Below the pieces are notes generated by a model. That model saw only the letters and a list, made by a program, of their open reading frames with translations, was not told the origin of the DNA and ran no database searches. Shown here one piece after another: positions 49,168 to 54,559 of a stretch of DNA of 54,559 nt; position 1 is the stretch's first letter; every line of letters begins with the position of its first letter. Both the position numbers and the translations under genes were made by a program. The stretch is from NCBI GenBank assembly GCA_031253625.1, contig JAIRVZ010000109.1, positions 1 through 54,559 on the forward strand. The letters run 5' to 3'. Source of the DNA: Dysgonamonadaceae bacterium (GTDB lineage Bacteria; Bacteroidota; Bacteroidia; Bacteroidales; Azobacteroidaceae).

Positions 49168-50478
49168 ATGGGAAAAAGTAAGAAAAAAATCCTAACAGGG
49201 ATAATCATTGGAATCGCATTGTTGAGTATTGGGGCGTTTGCGGGAATATTTTTTGCTGAAAAGAAATCTTTCGGCACGCGCATAATTTCCCCGAATAATA
49301 TGCCCGAAACTAAGAAGATTGAAAACATTGAAGGACTCGGGCTTGAAGAATACGCGACACAGGAAGTAAAACCGGAAGTTTTTTTTGAAACCAACTCAAA
49401 AATACGCTCCGCTATTTTAGCTAACGATGGTATAATTTATTTCGGAAATGAAAACAACGAATTTTATGCAGTCGATATTAATACCAAGCAAAAGCTTTGG
49501 ATGTATTCTACCGATGAGTCTGTACAAACGTGGCCGGTGTTCACGGATAATAAAATTATATTTAACGCCGGTAATAGCTTGTATATTTTAGACGCTGCAA
49601 ATGGCAATGAAATATATAAATACACTCATCCTTCTAAAAGCTCGTTCAGAATAAGTAATGACCGGTTCGCGTTCAACGATTCGTATGTGGCCGTTGCTGA
49701 CGGTATCGCTTACTATGCAGCACTTAATGGAGATTTAGTAGCAGTGGATATAAATAAGGGTGAAGTGATTTGGACAATTGTATCCTCTGTTTCTACAGGG
49801 ATACCGGTTTTGTTTATGGATACAAATACCGGCGATATGATTTGGTCGATTATGACTGAAAATATTGGGGCTGTGGCTTCGGGTATTAATTTCCATGATG
49901 GAAAACTTTACTACATTGACTTTTCAGGTTCTCTGTGTTGTGTCGATACGCAAACAAAGCAAATGATATTCCAAACTCAAATACGGGACAGGATTTTTGC
50001 GCCTATGTATATAAGCGACGGAAAAATTTACGTTGGCGGAAGAAGCTGTAAAGTATATTGTATTGATGCGGATAACGGCAATGTAATATGGTCTTCATTT
50101 TCTCATGATAACACGACATGGTTTTCCGGAGGTTCGGTTTCTGTGGGCAATACACTTTACACCTGCACCTCGGATGAATATACGCTTGTTGCTTTCGATA
50201 AAAACACAGGTGAGTTTCAACGTATCTACCCTACAGTAACGAATGCATATACGGCGCCGGTTCTTTATGGCGAAAATGTTATAGTTGCTGCGGCAGATGT
50301 ATACTCGTTCAGTGAATCGTATATAATGGAATTCGATACGAAAAACCACACGAAACTTTGGCGGGCAAAGCTTGATGATTGCGTATTGTCTCCTCCGGTA
50401 ATTTATCAGGATGTATTATATTTCGGTTCGGATTCAGGCATAGTTTACAGTATAAATTTGAAACAGAAACACAACTAA
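49168..50478 (+). CDS. PQQ-like beta-propeller protein, membrane-anchored
   Basis: A 436-residue protein with one N-terminal membrane helix (about 8-28) and a periplasmic beta-propeller. Repeats of about 40 residues end with PQQ/BamB-like strands: GIIYFGNENNEFYAVDINTK, LYYIDFSGSLCCVDTQTKQM, IYVGGRSCKVYCIDADNGN and LYFGSDSGIVYSINLKQK. The spacing and DxxG motifs match PQQ-like WD repeats as in BamB. A role as envelope scaffold or sensor is possible. It may be co-transcribed with the small secreted protein at 50529 (50-base gap). Confidence 0.85.
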   Translation: MGKSKKKILTGIIIGIALLSIGAFAGIFFAEKKSFGTRIISPNNMPETKKIENIEGLGLEEYATQEVKPEVFFETNSKIRSAILANDGIIYFGNENNEFYAVDINTKQKLWMYSTDESVQTWPVFTDNKIIFNAGNSLYILDAANGNEIYKYTHPSKSSFRISNDRFAFNDSYVAVADGIAYYAALNGDLVAVDINKGEVIWTIVSSVSTGIPVLFMDTNTGDMIWSIMTENIGAVASGINFHDGKLYYIDFSGSLCCVDTQTKQMIFQTQIRDRIFAPMYISDGKIYVGGRSCKVYCIDADNGNVIWSSFSHDNTTWFSGGSVSVGNTLYTCTSDEYTLVAFDKNTGEFQRIYPTVTNAYTAPVLYGENVIVAAADVYSFSESYIMEFDTKNHTKLWRAKLDDCVLSPPVIYQDVLYFGSDSGIVYSINLKQKHN

Positions 50479-50528
50479 AAAATAAAACATAATAATTCTT
50501 TAATATTAATTTTAAAAATTTTCTGAAA

Positions 50529-50990
50529 ATGAAAAAAGTAATTTTAACGCTCTCATTATTTGGAGCATTGTTTTTTACAGCAAACACCGTTTCGGCAAAA
50601 GGAGTTATCATTTACAGTAACGGAGAAAAAATTGAAGTGATTCAAAAACTTGACGAAGATGTAACTATTAATGACGAACACGTCAATCTTGGCGTAATGT
50701 ACGATCAATTTTCCATCTTTTGGATTCCAATTTGGAATTATGGAGGAACAAAGTATGTGTTAATCAATGATAAAAGAGATACTTACTATGACCTTGACGA
50801 CGAAGACTTCGAAACATTGAAAACCGAGTTTAATGTTGGAATTCCCGACATCCCTACAATTGGTTTTTGGAATAGAGCAGGCGGAAAAATTGTTTGGGCA
50901 GTTGTGCTTTTTGCGGCAATTTTCTATGGTGTGATAAATCGCAAGGATACTGAAACAGATACTGAAACGGAAAGCGAAAAAACAGAGTAA
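50529..50990 (+). CDS. secreted small protein with C-terminal membrane helix, unknown
   Basis: A 153-residue protein with a signal peptide (cleavage near VSAKG) and one transmembrane segment (about 118-138, IVWAVVLFAAIFYGVI) followed by an acidic tail of Thr/Glu/Asp (DTETDTETESE). The middle has Trp/Tyr-rich beta-type sequence (IFWIPIWNYGGTKYVLIND). I do not recognise a family. Position after the propeller gene suggests a shared envelope role. Confidence 0.55.
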   Translation: MKKVILTLSLFGALFFTANTVSAKGVIIYSNGEKIEVIQKLDEDVTINDEHVNLGVMYDQFSIFWIPIWNYGGTKYVLINDKRDTYYDLDDEDFETLKTEFNVGIPDIPTIGFWNRAGGKIVWAVVLFAAIFYGVINRKDTETDTETESEKTE

Positions 50991-51031
50991 CAAGAAGATT
51001 TTATTTTGAGGTTTTAAGATCTGACAGTTCA

Positions 51032-51565
51032 ATGGACAAGTACAGTACAATAGTATGGCTGTTGCCTATTGTATTCATGATACACGACTTTGAGGAAATA
51101 ATATTTTTCAAGTCATGGATAAGTCGGAATAAAGATTACTTGACAGAAAAATTTCCGAAAATGTCAAAGCGATTTTTATTCCGTCTTGATAATTTGTCGA
51201 CAACTGCATTCGCACTTGCTGTAGCGGAAGAATTTGTATTACTGAGCCTAATAACATTAGGCTCGGTTCTTTTAAATAATTATGTATTATGGTTGGCTGC
51301 ATTTATGGGATTTTTCATACATTTGCTGATGCATACGGGACAATGGATAATTCTTAAACGATACATCCCTGCAATAGGAACAACATTTTTCGCACTGATT
51401 TATTGCGTTTACACATTGTATGTAATCATATCGAACGAAATATTCCAAATTTCGGAAATCGCTTTGTGTACAATTATCGGATTTGTGTTAGTCGTGATAA
51501 ATCTGATTTTTGCCCATAAATTGGCAGAATTATTTGACAAGAAACATAACGAAAAGTATTTATGA
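51032..51565 (+). CDS. HXXEE-domain membrane protein
   Basis: A 177-residue membrane protein. The family signature H-x-x-E-E occurs as IHDFEEIIFF near the N-terminus, with a second conserved acidic pair in AVAEEFVLL and a membrane HLLMHTGQW block. Five or so helices are visible. The HXXEE family is uncharacterised; metal binding in the membrane is a guess from the conserved H/E residues. It overlaps the racemase gene by 4 bases. Confidence 0.8.
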   Translation: MDKYSTIVWLLPIVFMIHDFEEIIFFKSWISRNKDYLTEKFPKMSKRFLFRLDNLSTTAFALAVAEEFVLLSLITLGSVLLNNYVLWLAAFMGFFIHLLMHTGQWIILKRYIPAIGTTFFALIYCVYTLYVIISNEIFQISEIALCTIIGFVLVVINLIFAHKLAELFDKKHNEKYL

Positions 51566-52251
51566 ACAAAATTGGCATTATTGGTGGACTGGGACCTGAA
51601 TCTACACTGGAATATTATAAACGTATCATATATGGATATAGAAATATAACAGGAGATGAAAATTATCCGCAATTGTATGTTAATAGCGTAAATATGACAG
51701 AAATATTGAGCTATTTAACAAACAATGATTATGAAAAATTGGCAGATGTTTTGACCAATGAAATCAATAAATTAAAAACAATTGGCGCCGATTATGTTGC
51801 AATTGCTTCCAATACACCACATGTTGTTATAGATGAATTAATTAAAAAATTAACTATTCCGCTAATAAGTATTGTCGAAGAAACATGTAAATTTGCGAAA
51901 AATAATAATTTGAAAAAAGTATTGTTAACAGGTACAATTTTCACAATGTCAAATAATTTTTATAAAAAAGCGTTTGATAAGTATAATATTGAATGTATTG
52001 TACCTGAAGACAATGAAAAAAAGATAATACACAACGTAATTTTTCCCAATTTAGAAAATGGTATAATTATTGAGGAAGATAAACTTGCGTTTATGAAAGT
52101 ATGTAATAATATTATCAAAGAAAAAAATATTGATGGAATAATATTAGGCTGCACCGAATTACCGTTAATGATAAATCAAGATGATTTTGATATAAGCGTA
52201 TTAGACACAATGGAAATACATATAAAAAGCATATTAGAAAAACTCATGTAA
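51562..52251 (+). CDS. aspartate/glutamate racemase-family protein, single-Cys type
   Basis: A 229-residue protein of the Asp/Glu racemase superfamily. It begins IGIIGGLGPESTLEYYKR. The first active-site loop reads ASNTPH with Ser83 where classic aspartate racemases have Cys; the second loop ILGCTELPL keeps Cys197. The E. coli YgeA-type racemases likewise have a non-Cys residue at position 83 and Cys197, so a broad-specificity L-to-D racemase or a one-base variant is likely. The gene is very AT-rich (runs of AAA/ATT codons), unlike its neighbours, and may be transferred. Its start overlaps the HXXEE gene by 4 bases. Confidence 0.78.
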   Translation: MNKIGIIGGLGPESTLEYYKRIIYGYRNITGDENYPQLYVNSVNMTEILSYLTNNDYEKLADVLTNEINKLKTIGADYVAIASNTPHVVIDELIKKLTIPLISIVEETCKFAKNNNLKKVLLTGTIFTMSNNFYKKAFDKYNIECIVPEDNEKKIIHNVIFPNLENGIIIEEDKLAFMKVCNNIIKEKNIDGIILGCTELPLMINQDDFDISVLDTMEIHIKSILEKLM

Positions 52252-52307
52252 AGGAAAAACAACATATAAATTACATATACATAAAAAACTAAGTAAAAAT
52301 TACATCG

Positions 52308-53060
52308 ATGAAGCAAAGACTATTAAAAACATTAGTTACTTTTTGCGCTTTGATTCTTTTTAGTGGGAATTGTTTAGCGCAAAACAAAAATGAAATCTCC
52401 GTTTATGTGGGATTTGTACAATTAAAAGAAGAACTTGCTCAAAGTATGGTGTATAGAGGTCCGCAAGTAGGATTTCAATACCAACGAAATTGGTTTTTTG
52501 AGAAATGGGAATTGCGCTATAACCCCAAATTAGCAGTGGGAGTTCCTTTCAATAGAGGCATGATAGGTGCCAGTTTCCATTTTGTTCCCATTGATTTTTC
52601 AGGTCTAAAACCTGTATATCAAAACGATAATCACAGTTTGCGATTAGGAATGAATTTTGCTACAAACTATACTTATCAGTTCTATCCCAAGCAACTTGGC
52701 GCAAACATGTTTAGGTACACCGAAATCGGAATAGCACCCTGCATTGAATATGGGTATCAATGGAATCAAAGCAAAATTAAAATATTCCTGCAAAATTCTT
52801 TAGCCGGATTTGTTTCACGCACTGAAAATGTTCCTCCCTATTTTTACTCGCTCAAGGTTTCCGACTTTGTTGTGAAACCTCATCAAAATATGCAATTCGG
52901 CAGTTTTGACAAATACAATCATACAAATGCATCTGTAGAATACATTCCCGATACATCTAAAAATCATTCGTTTGCATTGGGAGTAGAATATATTGACAGT
53001 TATTTCAGCAATCGTTTTCAATCATTAAATTATTATTTACAATGGAAAAAATCATTTTAA
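52308..53060 (+). CDS. outer-membrane beta-barrel-like protein, unknown
   Basis: A 250-residue protein with a signal peptide (cleavage near CLAQ) and alternating beta strands to the end (NYYLQWKKSF, terminal Phe as in outer-membrane barrels). Visible strands are VGFQYQRNWFFEKWELRYNP, SFHFVPIDFS and FALGVEYIDSYFSNRF. No named family. The stop lies 19 bases inside the downstream class C-like hydrolase gene, so the two are translated as a unit; a barrel that provides entry or anchoring for the hydrolase is plausible but unproven. Confidence 0.62.
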   Translation: MKQRLLKTLVTFCALILFSGNCLAQNKNEISVYVGFVQLKEELAQSMVYRGPQVGFQYQRNWFFEKWELRYNPKLAVGVPFNRGMIGASFHFVPIDFSGLKPVYQNDNHSLRLGMNFATNYTYQFYPKQLGANMFRYTEIGIAPCIEYGYQWNQSKIKIFLQNSLAGFVSRTENVPPYFYSLKVSDFVVKPHQNMQFGSFDKYNHTNASVEYIPDTSKNHSFALGVEYIDSYFSNRFQSLNYYLQWKKSF

Positions 53061-54160
53061 AAATAACATCATTTACTGTTATAATTTCATGTCTTGTCTT
53101 AACTTCTTGTTTACAAGAGCCCGACTTGAAATTGCCGTTTAAAACTTATGTTCCTGTAAACTTGAATGATGGCTGGGAATTATCAACCCCTGCACAAGAG
53201 GGCATCAATGAAACAGAATTACAAAATATTTACAAATATTATCACGAAAGTGGTGACTTGTGGCAGGTTCGCAGTTTGCTTGTATTCCGTAACAACAAAT
53301 TAGTTGCCGAAAGTTATACGAAAGATCCCACAGAAATAACGCAGCCTATTGCCATTTGGTCGTGTACCAAACAAGTAACGGGAATTCTTACAGGAATTGC
53401 CATTGAACAGGGATTTATAGATGATGTAAATGACAATATTCAAAAATATTTACCTGAAGAAATTGCTCGTCATCCTGACAAAGGTGCGATTACCATTCAA
53501 CAACTGTTACAAATGGAATCGGGCATTGCCTTTGAGAATGGTGGTTTCAATGGCGAATCCAATCAATTATTGTTGGCGAAGCCATCCAACAGTCTTGAAT
53601 ATATTTTAGGGCTCTCTATGCTTTACGCTTCGGGCGAACATTTTTATTATAAAGATGGCGATCCGCACCTTATTTCTGCCATTCTGCAACGTCAAACAGG
53701 AAAAACAATGAAAGATTGGGCTGAACAGGTATTGTTTTCAAAAATTGGGTTTAAAAACTATGATTGGGCAGTATATAAAGACGGAATAACAATGGGATGT
53801 TTCGGAATATCAACAACCCCGCGCGAAATGGCGCGAATAGGGCATTTAGTGTTGAACAAAGGTAGTTGGAACGGGCAACAAATCGTCAATCCCGAATGGA
53901 TAAATGAAATGACAAGTGTCAAGATTCCGAAAGAAAAAGTCAATTTTTTCGAAAAATCTTTTGGCTATCTATGGTGGATAGATGAAGATCGCGGAATTGT
54001 TTTTATGGCAGGTCACGGCGGACAGCATGTGTTTATAAAACCGGCTAAAAATCTGGTAATAGTAACCACTGCCGACAAAACCGATGAATATATTCAATTT
54101 GGATTTAACTTGGATAAATCATTCGATATTGTTGACAGGATTGATAGAATTACAAATTGA
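53042..54160 (+). CDS. class C-like serine hydrolase (beta-lactamase family), lipoprotein
   Basis: A 372-residue lipoprotein (LVLTSC, Cys23). The penicillin-recognising fold is shown by the catalytic SCTK (Ser107-x-x-Lys110) in IAIWSCTKQ, a Tyr-x-Asn-like YYKDGDPH block, and GHGGQ near the C-terminus in place of KTG. Such proteins are usually esterases or peptidases acting on cell-wall fragments rather than true AmpC. It overlaps the beta-barrel gene by 19 bases. Confidence 0.88.
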   Translation: MEKIILKITSFTVIISCLVLTSCLQEPDLKLPFKTYVPVNLNDGWELSTPAQEGINETELQNIYKYYHESGDLWQVRSLLVFRNNKLVAESYTKDPTEITQPIAIWSCTKQVTGILTGIAIEQGFIDDVNDNIQKYLPEEIARHPDKGAITIQQLLQMESGIAFENGGFNGESNQLLLAKPSNSLEYILGLSMLYASGEHFYYKDGDPHLISAILQRQTGKTMKDWAEQVLFSKIGFKNYDWAVYKDGITMGCFGISTTPREMARIGHLVLNKGSWNGQQIVNPEWINEMTSVKIPKEKVNFFEKSFGYLWWIDEDRGIVFMAGHGGQHVFIKPAKNLVIVTTADKTDEYIQFGFNLDKSFDIVDRIDRITN

Positions 54161-54166
54161 AATAAA

Positions 54167-54550
54167 ATGCCGGCAGTGAAAATAGAACTAAGTAAAGGCC
54201 GTGATAAACAAACTTTACTTCGTCTCAGAGATTCGGTTATGGATAGTGTTGTGGAAACATTGAAATTGCCTTCTAACGATAGAAACATTCGGTTGATTGA
54301 ACACAAGCCGGAATTTTTCCAAATGAAACCGCCATACGAAATCTTGATAGAGATATCAATGTTTTTGGGCCGAACAAAAGAAACAAAGAAGAAATTGTAT
54401 CAAACCATTGTTGAAAAACTTGAAATGAATTGTTCGATTGAAAGAGAAAAAATTTTTATCATTTTGAACGAACAACCATTGGAGAATTGGGGTGGTCGTG
54501 GCGGAATTCCTGCTGATGAAATGGACCTAGGATTTAGAGTAAATGTATAA
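54167..54550 (+). CDS. tautomerase-family protein (Pro1)
   Basis: A 127-residue protein starting MPAVKIELSKGRDKQTL, so after removal of Met the catalytic Pro1 is exposed, as in 4-oxalocrotonate tautomerase and its relatives. A second beta-alpha-beta unit (PYEILIEISMFLGRTKETKK) follows, and a 20-residue C-terminal extension (WGGRGGIPADEMDLGFRV) is longer than the canonical fold. The substrate is unknown. It lies 6 bases after the hydrolase, so probably in the same transcript. Confidence 0.8.
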   Translation: MPAVKIELSKGRDKQTLLRLRDSVMDSVVETLKLPSNDRNIRLIEHKPEFFQMKPPYEILIEISMFLGRTKETKKKLYQTIVEKLEMNCSIEREKIFIILNEQPLENWGGRGGIPADEMDLGFRVNV

Positions 54551-54559
54551 TAAGGTGGA

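Overview
The window is about 54.6 kb of chromosome from a member of the Bacteroidota, most likely a Bacteroidales-type anaerobe. The evidence is the recurrent promoter signature of this phylum (TTTG, about 20 bases, TAnnTTTG) in front of many genes, the near absence of Shine-Dalgarno sites, low GC, and phylum-typical genes: lipoproteins, DUF4271 next to hemD, a Na+-pumping methylmalonyl-CoA decarboxylase operon, a CBS-less arabinose-5-phosphate isomerase, and AbiE and Fic modules. I saw no rRNA, tRNA, CRISPR array or complete insertion sequence.

Layout. 1-6.7 kb: partial ADP-forming acetyl-CoA synthetase, HAD phosphatase, SpmA/B-type membrane protein, MtnA, a lipoprotein zinc peptidase and a VIT1-type transporter. 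6.7-11.5 kb: an mgtA locus with a strong promoter, a 21-codon leader ORF and a structured leader RNA ahead of an MgtA Mg2+ ATPase, followed by an OprB-type porin and a DUF1080 protein. 11.5-15.5 kb: a GH13 enzyme, a polymorphic-toxin-23-like protein paired with a lipoprotein, and a HigB/HigA toxin-antitoxin pair. 15.5-22 kb: two convergent CPA2 antiporters and an acyl-CoA synthetase. 22-24.9 kb: an accessory patch with a 267-bp fold-back element, an antitoxin-like gene without a toxin, an orphan promoter/operator and a Fic protein with its own operator-like repeats. 24.9-29.5 kb: Na+-translocating decarboxylase subunits (Lamin-tail/OadG fusion, biotin carrier, OadB), a sialate O-acetylesterase and a DUF308 protein. 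29.5-30.6 kb: AbiEi with an internally deleted AbiEii.

30.6-35.8 kb is a conserved housekeeping stretch: radC, efp, LOG protein, DUF4271, hemD, rnpA, yidD, tatD. 35.8-42.9 kb is mostly minus strand: a complete subclass B1 metallo-beta-lactamase, an undescribed TPR-like/lipoprotein pair, an Fpg/Nei-like glycosylase lacking Pro2, a pentapeptide protein, a VOC protein and KdsD. 43-54.5 kb is plus strand: M16 peptidase, MORN-repeat envelope proteins, a TonB-like protein, DUF805, a PQQ beta-propeller, HXXEE, an amino-acid racemase, a beta-barrel protein overlapping a class C-like serine hydrolase, and a tautomerase.

The most unusual items are the mgtA leader with its small ORF, the fold-back element that took over the upstream region of a small antitoxin gene, the repeat operators around the Fic and AbiE genes with clear gene decay, the toxin-23/lipoprotein pair, and several divergent promoters that physically overlap. 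Coordinates and motifs come from reading the sequence; family names come from recognised motifs and were not checked against a database.
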